64,000 nt of DNA, taken from Methanoregula sp. GTDB taxonomy: Archaea > Halobacteriota > Methanomicrobia > Methanomicrobiales > Methanospirillaceae. Under the pieces are notes generated by a model that was not told the origin of the DNA, did no database searches, and saw only the letters and a program-made list of their open reading frames with translations. The stretch lies in the NCBI RefSeq assembly GCF_023227875.1, contig NZ_JALOCH010000006.1, positions 1 to 64,000 of the forward strand, in the 5' to 3' direction. Each line of letters opens with the position of its first letter. The stretch's first letter is position 1. Of the stretch, positions 1-8,504 are shown piece by piece. Both the position numbers and the translations under genes were made by a program.

Positions 1-923
1 CGCATGATACCGATCTCCTTGATCCGCTCGTTCACGGACATCATCATGATGTTGAAGATCGAGACCCCGGCAACGATCATGGATATCCCGCCTATTGCGG
101 TAACGAAGGTTGTGATGGTACCAAACGTCTCGTAGAGCGAGTCGAGCGTCGCCTTGCTGTCCGTTACGCTGACGATCTTGTCCCTGCGATTCAGCTGCTT
201 CTCGATGATCTTCTTGACTTCGGCCGTGTCCTGCCCTTCTTTCACCTTGACGACGACCTGATCGTACTGATCGATATCCCCGAAGTTGGACTCATACCAG
301 TCCTGGGTCACGACAAGGGCATTGTCCGTACTGAGATCAAAGCTCATACCCCGTTCCTCGATGATCCCGGTGACGCGGAGCGTACCGTACTCTCCATCTG
401 CACCGATGGTGATCCGCGATCCGACCCGGATATTATTATCCTCGGCAAACTCGGATCCCACGAGGCACCCGGAGTTCCCGTTGTTGTAATCCCCGGCCGT
501 GAGGACCAGGTTGAAATCAGGGATACGCTGCGGGTCCACCCCATAGATGGTTGCCACGATGTCATCACTGCCCACACCCACGCTCATGCGCTGCGACGTC
601 TGGTGTACCGGGATGGCAATGTTCGGGGCAACCGCCTGCTTGATCTTCTGGTAGTTCGAGTCAGAGATGTACTGGTCCTGGGTACTGCCGCCCGGTGCTC
701 CTCCGCCCGGTCCGCCCTCGCTCGCACCGGAGTACGGGCTTACGATCACGCTGTCACCGACAGAGTTGAGGCTCTCGGAGACCGAGGCGACCATGCTGTT
801 GCCCAGGATCCCCATGGACGCAATGGCAACGACACCGATCACGATCCCGAGCATCGCGAGGGTTGAGCGGAGCATGTGAAGGCGGATATTCCGCTTGGCG
901 ATCTCCCAGAAAATTGCGGTCAT
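1..923 (-). CDS. MacB/FtsX-type ABC transporter permease (partial, runs off the window start)
   Basis: This is the membrane subunit of an ABC system that probably exports or extracts a lipoprotein or peptide. The translation opens MTAIFWEIAKRNIRLHMLRS, then a first membrane segment (about residues 22-42, LAMLGIVIGVVAIASMGILG). A MacB-like extracellular core with a Gly-rich loop (SEGGPGGGAPGG) follows, and near the window edge the FtsX membrane domain with the family signature NIMMMSVNERIKEIGIM. The C-terminal membrane helices lie outside the window. Its ATG overlaps the stop of the ATPase gene by four bases (ATGA), so the two are translated as a pair. Family assignment is firm; the substrate is unknown. 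Confidence 0.9.
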   Translation of the reverse strand, partial: MTAIFWEIAKRNIRLHMLRSTLAMLGIVIGVVAIASMGILGNSMVASVSESLNSVGDSVIVSPYSGASEGGPGGGAPGGSTQDQYISDSNYQKIKQAVAPNIAIPVHQTSQRMSVGVGSDDIVATIYGVDPQRIPDFNLVLTAGDYNNGNSGCLVGSEFAEDNNIRVGSRITIGADGEYGTLRVTGIIEERGMSFDLSTDNALVVTQDWYESNFGDIDQYDQVVVKVKEGQDTAEVKKIIEKQLNRRDKIVSVTDSKATLDSLYETFGTITTFVTAIGGISMIVAGVSIFNIMMMSVNERIKEIGIM

Positions 924-1585
924 GCCGCAATTCTCCCGTCTATGATCCGTATGGTCCGGTTCGTATAATTGGCAACATTGGGGTCGTGGGTCACAACGAT
1001 GATCGTAGCACCTTTTTTATTGAGTTGTGTCATGAGTTCCATGATACTCGCCCCGGTCTTTGAATCGAGATTTCCCGTCGGTTCATCGCACAGAAGGATA
1101 TCCGGGTCGTTGATGAGGGAACGGGCAACTGCGACCCGCTGCTGCTGGCCACCAGAGAGTTCCAGGGGGGTGTGCGTATAGAGATGTTCGTCCAGCTGGA
1201 CCGCCCGGAGCACTTCTTTTGCCTTCTCCACATTTACGCCTCCCTTGAGCATCTGGGGAAAACTGACGTTCTCGATGATATTCAGGAGTGGGAAGAGGTT
1301 GAAATACTGGAAGATGAACCCGATCCGGTCCCTGCGGAGACTTGTCAGTTCCACATCGGACATATCCCGTATCGGTATCCCGCTCATGGAGATACTCCCT
1401 GAGGTGGGCTTGTCAAGGCATCCCATAAGGGTGAGCAGGGTGGACTTCCCCGAGCCCGATGGCCCCATGATGGAGATAAACTCCCCCAGGTCCACGGCAA
1501 ATGAAATGTGGTTGAGAGCAGTGACATCCCCCGACTTGAGCGGGTAGACCTTCACCACGTCTTCAAACTGTATTACCGGTTCCAT
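920..1585 (-). CDS. ABC transporter ATP-binding protein, LolD/MacB family
   Basis: This 221-residue ATPase powers the MacB-like permease encoded just downstream. It shows a Walker A motif (GPSGSGKST, about residue 41), a Q-loop (FIFQYFNLFP), the ABC signature LSGGQQQRVAVARS, Walker B (ILLCDEPTGNLDS) and the H-loop (VVTHD). The length and the TGNLDS ending of Walker B are typical of the LolD/MacB/FtsE class that pairs with FtsX-type permeases. It lies between the exported protein gene (10 bases upstream) and the permease (4-base overlap), giving a three-gene operon. The substrate cannot be read from the sequence. Confidence 0.95.
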   Translation of the reverse strand: MEPVIQFEDVVKVYPLKSGDVTALNHISFAVDLGEFISIMGPSGSGKSTLLTLMGCLDKPTSGSISMSGIPIRDMSDVELTSLRRDRIGFIFQYFNLFPLLNIIENVSFPQMLKGGVNVEKAKEVLRAVQLDEHLYTHTPLELSGGQQQRVAVARSLINDPDILLCDEPTGNLDSKTGASIMELMTQLNKKGATIIVVTHDPNVANYTNRTIRIIDGRIAA

Positions 1586-1595
1586 GGCTGCCGCC

Positions 1596-2867
1596 TCACT
1601 GGTTCTTCTTTCTCTTCATGTAGAGGTACCCACCGGCTGCAAGCGCTATTACGAGGATTACAGCGATGAGGGGGAGCAGTGACGGCTGGGCGGCACTCTG
1701 CCCGGATGAGATGGCAGTTGCAAGATTAACCGTCTGTTGTGAAGTAATTACGTTGCCATCGGTATCCTTGTAGGACAGCTGGAGCGGAACGCTTGTTTTG
1801 CCATCAGCGGAGAATGTCACTTCAAAACTCCCGAAATCATCCGGCTTGAGTACACCGACAACATAGTTTTTGTAGGGATCCTCTGCGGTTGCGGGAGACA
1901 GCGATGAGATTGTCACTGCATTGGCAGTTTCAAGACCGGCATTGGTGACATCCCCGGTTATGTGATAGACCGTGCCTTCCTGTTTTATCACGATGTTGTT
2001 CATCTTGGGATCGGCCTGTTTCTTGTTCTCGCCAAAAGTAACCGGCAGGTCAACAGTGGATATGTGAGGATTGTCCCCATTATCGTAGTTCACGGAGATA
2101 TTGACAAGAGACTCCTTGCCGGGAGTTATCGAAACGGTCCGGTTTACAGCGGTTCCGGATGCAAGGTTCCCGAGGTATATCTTCGAGGGATTTGCCGTGA
2201 TTCCGTCTCCGGATACCTCGAGGATGACATTCTTCACGTCATTTTCCCGGGGATTGGCAATCTGCACGGTGATCGAATCTTTCTTGTCCTGCGTGAAGGT
2301 GTCGGGCTCATCCACGATCGTCAGCACGAGGGGAGTGTTCTCCACCTTGACCGGCATGATGTAATACAAGTTATCCGATGCATCGCGGAGGCTTAACGAG
2401 AAAGATGGATAATACGTTCCTTCATTTGCATCGGTTGCAATGGAGAAGACAAACGTCCGCGTCTGGAGCGGCCCGATATTGGCTGATGTGTCATACGTTC
2501 CGCTCGTCAGCCGGATATCCTTGTCACCAAACGTTGCATGGTTGATTGAGATACTCTGATTCGCATTCCCGTTGGATACATAGAATGTTGCGGTGCCGGT
2601 CTCCCCCGTGAAAAAAACTTCGGGATCGATGCTGACACTGGATACATATACCTTGCCGGCAGCGGCAGTGGATTCCGGGCTACTATAGGCACTGGCAGAT
2701 CCGGTAAGGATACACGCCGCCAGGAATATTCCGAGTACGAGCAGGATCCCTGACCAGAGACCGGTGTTTTCGGAGGCCGGGACAACAGGATCATAGATTC
2801 TGCCGGTTTGTTCCGTAACCTGCACATTGTGTTTGCATTGTCTGATTCCAAACATGGTTTTCCTCAA
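1596..2867 (-). CDS. Exported, membrane-anchored S-layer/CARDB-like protein linked to the ABC system
   Basis: This 423-residue protein has an N-terminal hydrophobic segment (about residues 37-60, ending TGSASAYSS) that looks like a signal or anchor, a long beta-rich extracellular region with repeated conserved blocks (TATFYVSNGN, ITVQIANPREN, VYHITGDVTNAGLETA), and a C-terminal membrane helix (PLIAVILVIALAAGGYLYMK) followed by a KRKKNQ tail. It resembles archaeal S-layer-domain (COG1361) proteins often found with MacB-type ABC genes. It is first in the operon. About 36 residues precede the signal-like segment, so a later start is possible. Its precise role is unknown; an extracellular partner of the transporter is inferred. 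Confidence 0.8.
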   Translation of the reverse strand: MRKTMFGIRQCKHNVQVTEQTGRIYDPVVPASENTGLWSGILLVLGIFLAACILTGSASAYSSPESTAAAGKVYVSSVSIDPEVFFTGETGTATFYVSNGNANQSISINHATFGDKDIRLTSGTYDTSANIGPLQTRTFVFSIATDANEGTYYPSFSLSLRDASDNLYYIMPVKVENTPLVLTIVDEPDTFTQDKKDSITVQIANPRENDVKNVILEVSGDGITANPSKIYLGNLASGTAVNRTVSITPGKESLVNISVNYDNGDNPHISTVDLPVTFGENKKQADPKMNNIVIKQEGTVYHITGDVTNAGLETANAVTISSLSPATAEDPYKNYVVGVLKPDDFGSFEVTFSADGKTSVPLQLSYKDTDGNVITSQQTVNLATAISSGQSAAQPSLLPLIAVILVIALAAGGYLYMKRKKNQ

Positions 2868-2882
2868 TTCAATCGTTGAGTT

Positions 2883-2955
2883 GTAGTAATTTTTTTTACT
2901 ACTTGAAATGTAAAGTTAAACTTACATCTATTAAAAGATTCTGAAAAAGTAGTAA
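2883..2955. promoter_or_regulatory. Divergent promoter with repeated GTAGTAA sites (likely regulator operator)
   Basis: Between the exporter operon (minus) and the TrmB-like gene (plus) lies AT-rich DNA with an inverted repeat GTAGTAA / TTACTAC (2883-2889 and 2896-2902), a second palindrome ATGTAA / TTACAT (2908-2913 and 2922-2927), and a third GTAGTAA at 2949-2955 beside the AT-rich stretch ahead of the regulator. Repeated symmetric half-sites between a regulator and a divergent operon suggest the operator of that regulator. This is inference. Confidence 0.55.
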
Positions 2956-2987
2956 AATTTTTAACAACCAAAAGAGCATCTATCAGT

Positions 2988-3836
2988 ATGGAGAGCATCC
3001 CCTCTGACCTCATAAAATCGCTCAACGATCTCGGGTTATCCAACTATGAAGCGAGTGTCTATGCCGCGCTGGTGCTGTACGACAACGCGGAGGCAAAGGA
3101 GATCATCGATTTTCTCTCTATTTCCAAGCCGAGCGTGTACGAGGCACTGGATCGTCTTGCAGAGAGGGGACTTGCCGTGAAGAGAATCTCAAAACCGGCC
3201 CGGTACAGTGCCATCTCTCCCGAAATGGCCATCGACCTCCTCATGGACAAACACAAAAAAGCTGCAGATCAGGCACTTGCGGCACTCAGAACGCTGGAGA
3301 AAGGGAAGGTACGCACGGAGAAGGAGGATGCCCTCTGGACCATCTACGGGGATGCCAACATCGAGTATAAAATCCGTGAACTCTTCGGTAAAGCGAAACG
3401 TCAGATCAACTGTATGATCGGGGAACGCTACCTTCCGTTTATTGAGAATAATAAGATCAGAAATGTTTCGTTGCACCTCATGGTGATCTCGGATGATCCT
3501 AATCTCAAGGGAAAACTGAAGGAATTGTTTCCGGGAAAAAACACGGACATCCATGTCATCTCTACAGAACAATTCAAAGTCCCGCCACCATTTGCTCCAC
3601 CGGAATTTGAAGAACTCAACAAGCTGATGAGCGTAGAAAATATCCTTGAACTGATCATTGATGACGAGGAACTCATCATGGTTCCGCCGTTTATTTCCGG
3701 CAGTGCTTCGGTCCTCAATACCAGGAATAAAGGCGCTATACTCCAGATGAAAATGTTCAGTCAGCTCAACTGGAAACGGTTTGCCGCGGGGGAGGAATTG
3801 CCTTTTCCCTTACCTCTTCACAAAAAGGAGCAGTGA
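2988..3836 (+). CDS. TrmB-family transcriptional regulator
   Basis: This 282-residue protein has an N-terminal winged HTH (about residues 5-75: DLGLSNYEASVYAALV, then ISKPSVYEALDRLAERGL) of the TrmB/IclR-like type, followed by a long effector or oligomerisation domain (about residues 110-270) of the PLD-like fold seen in TrmB proteins. It is transcribed away from the ABC exporter/surface protein operon, with repeated GTAGTAA elements between them, so it probably controls that operon and itself. The effector molecule is not evident. TrmB of Thermococcales senses sugars, but nothing here points to sugar. Confidence 0.88.
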   Translation: MESIPSDLIKSLNDLGLSNYEASVYAALVLYDNAEAKEIIDFLSISKPSVYEALDRLAERGLAVKRISKPARYSAISPEMAIDLLMDKHKKAADQALAALRTLEKGKVRTEKEDALWTIYGDANIEYKIRELFGKAKRQINCMIGERYLPFIENNKIRNVSLHLMVISDDPNLKGKLKELFPGKNTDIHVISTEQFKVPPPFAPPEFEELNKLMSVENILELIIDDEELIMVPPFISGSASVLNTRNKGAILQMKMFSQLNWKRFAAGEELPFPLPLHKKEQ

Positions 3837-3931
3837 TAATAATCGGAAAAAAACGGGAAAGATCAGAGTACTGCCTTCTGGAACATAATGCTCTCTGCCC
3901 TATGGGTGGTAGAGAAAATCACTTTTGTGAA

Positions 3932-5116
3932 TCAGTAAACCTCGATTAGTCCTTTGCTCTTTCCTGTCAGCGACCGCCCACCCTGCGGGGTCACGACAAA
4001 TGTATTCTCGATCCCGACCAGCCCGATATCCGGTATCCCTTTCTTGGGCTCGAGGGCAAAGACCATCCCTTCCTCAAGGGGCTCATCGAATCCCTCGGCA
4101 ATGACAGGAGTCTCGTCGATCCAGAGCCCGATCCCGTGGCCGAGGAACTTCACCTTGTGGTTGCCAAAGCCCATGAAGTTGGGGAGGAATTCCGGTTCAA
4201 GGCCGGCCATGATGTTTCGGTAGATATCCGAGGGGATAGCACCGGGTTTGAGCTGCGATGCCATGGCATCCTGGATTGTCACGCATCGCTCGTGCTCCCG
4301 GATCGCGGCGTCCGGAATCGGCAGGCCGAACATGTACGACTGGGTCTTGTCGGTCTGGTACCCCTTGTACCCGCACCCGATATCAATGACGACGAGGTCA
4401 CCTTTCTTAAGGTTCCGGTCCGGGCTGCCCATCTGGGGGGACGAGGGGTGCATCCCGTAGATGCCGCCGGGTGTATTCACGCAGGTGGGGCAGATCGAAC
4501 TGGTGCCAAACCCGATCTGGCCGAGGAGCATCTCATTGAACATCCCGAAACGGATGATACCCTGGTGGCCTTCTTTCACCATGACTGAGAAGAGGTTGCA
4601 GGTAAGGGCCGCCTCATCGATCCCCTCGACAAGCATGCCGGGCACAAGGTCTTCGAGCACGTGACGGTGGATCTCTCCGGCCCGCTCCATCAGCGCAAGT
4701 TCGTACGGGCTCTTCTTTGCCCGGACTGCGGATACCTGCTCGTCAACGGACCGGATATCGGAGAACGGCAGGTACTTCCGGAGCCGCTGGAGCTGGGCGA
4801 TTGACATAAGGTCGGTCTCAAGATAGACTGTCGAGGGCAGGGTGCCCATCGCTGCTGCCACGTCCCGGTAACTCCGCATCCTCCGGATCTCCGGAAAGAG
4901 TGACTCATCGACTGCCCGCTCGAAACTCTGCCGCACCCAGAATACCACATCGCCGTCTTGCGGGATGAGCAGCAGGCCATCCTGCATCGTGCCCGTGAAG
5001 TAGTAAAGGGGGATCTTGCCAGTGATGGCCGCAAGCTCCCAGCCGGGCTGCTTTGCATCCATCCGTGCCCGGAAGCGCTCCAGCCGGTCTTCGAGTTCGG
5101 TGAGCGGGACTTTCAT
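3932..5116 (-). CDS. M24 family metallopeptidase (Xaa-Pro dipeptidase/aminopeptidase-like)
   Basis: The protein is about 394 residues from the ATG at 5116 (MKVPLTELEDRLERF); an in-frame start 14 codons upstream is less likely. It has an N-terminal creatinase-like domain and a C-terminal pita-bread catalytic domain. Metal-binding residues are visible: Asp in VVIDIGCGYKGYQTDKTQSY, His in GHGIGLWIDE, Glu in ALEPKKG and Glu in VGIENTF. The expected activity is hydrolysis of Xaa-Pro bonds in peptides; M24 members vary in substrate. It is a single gene, convergent with the TrmB-like gene. Confidence 0.88.
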   Translation of the reverse strand: MKVPLTELEDRLERFRARMDAKQPGWELAAITGKIPLYYFTGTMQDGLLLIPQDGDVVFWVRQSFERAVDESLFPEIRRMRSYRDVAAAMGTLPSTVYLETDLMSIAQLQRLRKYLPFSDIRSVDEQVSAVRAKKSPYELALMERAGEIHRHVLEDLVPGMLVEGIDEAALTCNLFSVMVKEGHQGIIRFGMFNEMLLGQIGFGTSSICPTCVNTPGGIYGMHPSSPQMGSPDRNLKKGDLVVIDIGCGYKGYQTDKTQSYMFGLPIPDAAIREHERCVTIQDAMASQLKPGAIPSDIYRNIMAGLEPEFLPNFMGFGNHKVKFLGHGIGLWIDETPVIAEGFDEPLEEGMVFALEPKKGIPDIGLVGIENTFVVTPQGGRSLTGKSKGLIEVY

Positions 5117-5283
5117 GTCATTATCATGGAATGGAAGGAATGATAAAATTGATGGCATGCGCTGTTACGCCAAAGATGTGAGGTTCGGATCCGCGAACAG
5201 GTCATCCGGAGAATACAGGGAAAGAAGTGAGGGATATTCAGTTAAACTGGTATAAAAAAAGAAAAGGAAACAAATTTTTCATT

Positions 5284-5964
5284 CTATTTTCGTTGGCTCT
5301 TCTCTTCGTCCCACCGTTCAAGTACTTCGTTGCCTTCGATAAAGACGAGCTTGTGCTTGCGGGCATAGAGTTTCGCGTCCTCTTTCGAGAGAGCATAGCC
5401 GGACTCGTCGTCCAGCATCTCGCAGATCGTGACCGAGGGGGTGATGCCGGCCATCTCGGCCATGGCAATCGAGAGCTCGGTCTGTCCCTTCCGGACATCG
5501 AGGAGACCATCTGCAGCCCGGAGGAGCGCCATGTGGCCCGGCGTCCTGAACGTCTCGTGGAAGTTCACGTTGCCGCCATTGAGGGCACGCTTCACCTGCT
5601 CGGCGATCGCGTTCACGGTCAGTGACCGGTCACGGTCGGTGATGCCGGTGAAGGTGTTCCGGTGGTTCACCCAGAGCGAGAACGAGGAGTGGTTCTTCCG
5701 GTCGTACGGGATGTCACCTTCCCGTTCTGCAACGGCAATCGCCCGGAGGGCGTCGCTCGCAAACGGGAGACCGAGCTTCTGCGCAGCAACCGGGTGGACA
5801 GCCGTGCAGATGAGGCCACCACCGTCTTTCCTCATCCGGACAATATCCTTTGGGGTAACGGCATCGGACCGGATCGCAAAGTCGGTCTCACCCTCGCGGT
5901 CATCGAAGTCATAGAGCAGGATGAACTTCCCGTCCCGGAGTGCCGCAAGGGCGTCGTCGATCAC
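5284..5964 (-). CDS. ribB: 3,4-dihydroxy-2-butanone 4-phosphate synthase
   Basis: RibB converts ribulose 5-phosphate into 3,4-dihydroxy-2-butanone 4-phosphate plus formate, the four-carbon unit of riboflavin. The 226-residue sequence has the family motifs: the acidic loop LYDFDDREGETDF, GGLICTAV, and the H-x-T-like block NEIVNVNFHETFRTPGHMAL seen here as VNFHETFRTPGHMALL. It is a stand-alone RibB with no GTP cyclohydrolase II domain, as usual in archaea. Its start overlaps the end of the riboflavin kinase gene by four bases, so the two genes form an operon making FMN, which F420- and flavin-dependent methanogen enzymes need. Confidence 0.95.
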   Translation of the reverse strand: MIDDALAALRDGKFILLYDFDDREGETDFAIRSDAVTPKDIVRMRKDGGGLICTAVHPVAAQKLGLPFASDALRAIAVAEREGDIPYDRKNHSSFSLWVNHRNTFTGITDRDRSLTVNAIAEQVKRALNGGNVNFHETFRTPGHMALLRAADGLLDVRKGQTELSIAMAEMAGITPSVTICEMLDDESGYALSKEDAKLYARKHKLVFIEGNEVLERWDEEKSQRK

Positions 5965-6626
5965 TGCCCCACCTCGACATTAATGCTGTCATTGTCCTCG
6001 ACACCGAGTTTCCGCCGGAGGGCGATGGGAGCGATCACTTCGATAAGGTCGTCGGGGTAGTGCGTCCTGCCGGGCACAACAATGCCGCACTTGATCGTGC
6101 CGATCCGGCACGCGATGCACCGGGCGTCGCCAAACGTCCGGCCATCCGTGGAGAAGCCCTTGATCCGGGTCCAGTCGAGCGCGTCGATCTTCTTCCTGAT
6201 CGTTACGCTGGAGGGGGCGAGTTTGATATTGAGCGTGCCCGGGTACGGCTCGAAGCCGAGGCAGGCAGCGAACTGTTCCTTGTACGGCCCGAGGCTCATG
6301 TAATATTTGCCCTCGCCAATGCCGCTGACCACCGCACCGCTCAGCTGGTAGGCATTCCCGCCTTCCGAGAAGATCCGGCTGTATTCTTGGTACTCTTTCC
6401 GCAGTACCTCTTCACCGGGTTTTGTCACCGTCACGTGCTGGCCATCCGCTGAGAGGGTCCGGGTGATGTATCCTGCCGTCTCGAGACTCTTGAGCCGGCG
6501 CGACGCAGTCTGCTGGCTGATCGCGAGCATTTCACCGATGCTCTGGGTGGAAACAAAGATCGGGCCGCGGCACCCGCCCCGTACCGCAAGCGCCTTGAGA
6601 CACTGGAGATCCTCTGCTGCTATCAT
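5961..6626 (-). CDS. ribK: CTP-dependent riboflavin kinase with N-terminal winged HTH
   Basis: This archaeal enzyme phosphorylates riboflavin to FMN with CTP rather than ATP. Residues 1-85 form a winged helix (IGEMLAISQQTASRRLKSLETAGYI), and the C-terminal part is the RibK domain (LGFEPYPGTLNIKL, then GVEDNDSINVEVG). The HTH fusion is known in archaeal RibK proteins, where the domain can act as a transcriptional repressor of riboflavin genes, so autoregulation is plausible. A TATA-like ATAAATA at about 6649-6655 lies 26 bases from the ATG, so the mRNA is probably leaderless. No FMN riboswitch was seen upstream. Confidence 0.92.
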   Translation of the reverse strand: MIAAEDLQCLKALAVRGGCRGPIFVSTQSIGEMLAISQQTASRRLKSLETAGYITRTLSADGQHVTVTKPGEEVLRKEYQEYSRIFSEGGNAYQLSGAVVSGIGEGKYYMSLGPYKEQFAACLGFEPYPGTLNIKLAPSSVTIRKKIDALDWTRIKGFSTDGRTFGDARCIACRIGTIKCGIVVPGRTHYPDDLIEVIAPIALRRKLGVEDNDSINVEVGQ

Positions 6627-6718
6627 GCTTATCAGAATTGAGATGCTTCTTATTTATGGGTTGCTCTTCATGCAATCCCTCGTCGGGGTTCGTTTTGTGT
6701 CGAATCTACGTTCGTTAA

Positions 6719-6726
6719 TTATATAA
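6719..6726 (+). promoter_or_regulatory. TATA box of the mevalonate operon
   Basis: TTATATAA lies 19-25 bases ahead of the candidate starts at 6745 and 6751. No Shine-Dalgarno sequence is visible, so transcription probably begins at or next to the start codon, giving a leaderless mRNA. Confidence 0.55.
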
Positions 6727-6744
6727 CACTAGGGCTCCTTGGTT

Positions 6745-7461
6745 ATGAGCATGAAATCCGGATTGCGGAACCAGCTTGCCGAGAAGATGGCAGGTGAAAT
6801 TACGCTGTCGGACTCACCGGGGCATGCGCTGAAGAAATGGCGCGTGAACTTTGAGATCGCACCGGGCGTCCTCTCGGACCGCCTTGGCGTCTCCCCGTCA
6901 GTCATCAGCGATTACGAGGGTGGCAGGCGGAAAAGTCCCGGCACTGCCGTTGTCGGCAAGATTGTCGACACGCTCCTTGCCATTGACGAGGAGGCCGGCG
7001 GTAAACACATCCAGAAATTTTCAACCATGCTCTTTTCGAATGTCGAGGATGACGTGATCTACGCCCTTCACGAGTACGAAGCACCGGTCGGTTTAAAGGA
7101 TTTTTCCGAGGCGATCGGCTGCTCGCTGCTCTGCGGCTCGATGGACCAGGTCATCTTCGGCTACACGGTGGTCAACAGCCTCAACGCGATCATGCAGCTC
7201 TCATCCGATGAGTTCAACCGCATTTACGGCTGGAGCACCGAGCGGGCGCTGGTCTTCACCAACGTCTCGACCGGCAAATCACCGATGGTCGCGATCCGCG
7301 TCACGCCGTTCAAGCCGCGGTGCGTGGTGCTGCAGGGGATCGATGCCCCTGACGTCCACCCCATCGTGGCAAAGATGGCGGAGAAGGACCGCATCACTGT
7401 CTTCTGCACGAGCATGGATGTAAACAAAATCGTGAGTACCCTGAGGGAGAAAGAATGGTAG
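6745..7461 (+). CDS. HTH (XRE-type) transcriptional regulator at the head of the mevalonate operon
   Basis: The protein is about 238 residues. An N-terminal HTH is clear (residues ~20-75: LKKWRVNFEIAPGVLSDRLG then SPSVISDYEGGRRKSPGTAV), followed by a long conserved domain of the archaeal 'putative HTH-type transcriptional regulatory protein' family. Starts at 6745 and 6751 fit the TATA box; a TTG at 6739 is also in frame. The gene overlaps the HMG-CoA synthase start by seven bases, so it is co-transcribed with the first enzymes of isoprenoid synthesis. Control of lipid precursor synthesis is inferred from position only; the ligand is unknown. Confidence 0.8.
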   Translation: MSMKSGLRNQLAEKMAGEITLSDSPGHALKKWRVNFEIAPGVLSDRLGVSPSVISDYEGGRRKSPGTAVVGKIVDTLLAIDEEAGGKHIQKFSTMLFSNVEDDVIYALHEYEAPVGLKDFSEAIGCSLLCGSMDQVIFGYTVVNSLNAIMQLSSDEFNRIYGWSTERALVFTNVSTGKSPMVAIRVTPFKPRCVVLQGIDAPDVHPIVAKMAEKDRITVFCTSMDVNKIVSTLREKEW

Positions 7462-8504
7462 GCATCATTACGTACGGTGTATACATACCGAGATACCGTA
7501 TCAAGGTCGAGGAGATTGCCCGGGTCTGGGGTGCAAACGCATCTGATATTACCGGGGGCCTGGGCGTTTTTGAGAAGTCCGTGCCAGACATGGACGAGGA
7601 CGCGGCAACCATCGCCGTTGAAGCAGCACGCAATGCCCTGCGCCGCCGGGCGGTCGACCCAGCCGATATCGGCGCTGTGTACGTGGGTAGCGAGTCTCAT
7701 CCCTATGCGGTGAAACCAACCGCATGTACCGTGGGCGAAGCCATCGGCGCAACGCCGAACATGACCGCTGCCGACCTCGAGTTTGCCTGCAAGGCAGGCA
7801 CGGCCGGGATGCAGGTCTGTATGGGCCTTGTCAAAAGCGGGATGATCAAGTACGGGCTGGCCATCGGCTCCGATGTCTCGCAGGGTGCACCGGGCGATGC
7901 GCTCGAATACACCGCAGCAGCAGGCGGGGCGGCCTACATCATCGGGAACGATGACCCGATTGCGACCATCAACCACACCTGCTCGTTCACCACGGACACG
8001 CCCGACTTCTGGCGCCGCGAGGGGCAGAACTATCCCCGCCACGGCGGCCGGTTCACCGGGGACCCCGGCTACTTCAAGCACGTCAAGGGCGCAAGCAACC
8101 TGCTCCTGGAGCAGACCGGGAAGAGCCCGAAGGACTTCACCTATGCGGTCTTCCACCAGCCCAACGCGAAGTTCCCCCAGAAGGTGGCAAAGGACCTCGG
8201 CTTCACAAAGGAACAGATCACGCCGGGCCTCGCGGTCCCGCGCCTCGGCAACACCTACTCGGGCGCATCCCCGATCGGCCTTGCCGCAACGCTCGACATT
8301 GCAAAGCCGGGCGATACGATCTTTGTCTGCTCGTTCGGCTCCGGTGCCGGCAGCGATGCCTTCGACATCACGGTAACCGACGCGATCAAGGACAAGATCA
8401 ACCGCGGTGCAGCGCCATCCGTTGAGAAACTTTTACAGGACCCCATCTACCTGGACTATGCAAAATACGCGAAACACAAGGGGAAACTGGTGATGCAGGT
8501 ATGA
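7455..8504 (+). CDS. Hydroxymethylglutaryl-CoA synthase (archaeal type)
   Basis: It condenses acetyl-CoA with acetoacetyl-CoA to HMG-CoA, the second step of the mevalonate pathway to archaeal ether lipids. The 349 residues show the thiolase fold with the nucleophile Cys in DLEFACKAGTAGMQ (about residue 114), the His in YAVFHQPNAKFP and the late loop LGNTYSGASPIGL. Length and motifs fit the archaeal HMG-CoA synthase. It overlaps the upstream regulator and, by ATGA, the downstream thiolase. The neighbouring thiolase and DUF35 protein are its known partners in a channelling complex described for methanogens. Confidence 0.95.
   Translation: MVGIITYGVYIPRYRIKVEEIARVWGANASDITGGLGVFEKSVPDMDEDAATIAVEAARNALRRRAVDPADIGAVYVGSESHPYAVKPTACTVGEAIGATPNMTAADLEFACKAGTAGMQVCMGLVKSGMIKYGLAIGSDVSQGAPGDALEYTAAAGGAAYIIGNDDPIATINHTCSFTTDTPDFWRREGQNYPRHGGRFTGDPGYFKHVKGASNLLLEQTGKSPKDFTYAVFHQPNAKFPQKVAKDLGFTKEQITPGLAVPRLGNTYSGASPIGLAATLDIAKPGDTIFVCSFGSGAGSDAFDITVTDAIKDKINRGAAPSVEKLLQDPIYLDYAKYAKHKGKLVMQV

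Noticed and set aside
5159..6738. FMN riboswitch near ribB/ribK
   Set aside because: No RFN-type conserved elements are seen, and ribK appears leaderless. The HTH domain of RibK is a better candidate for control.
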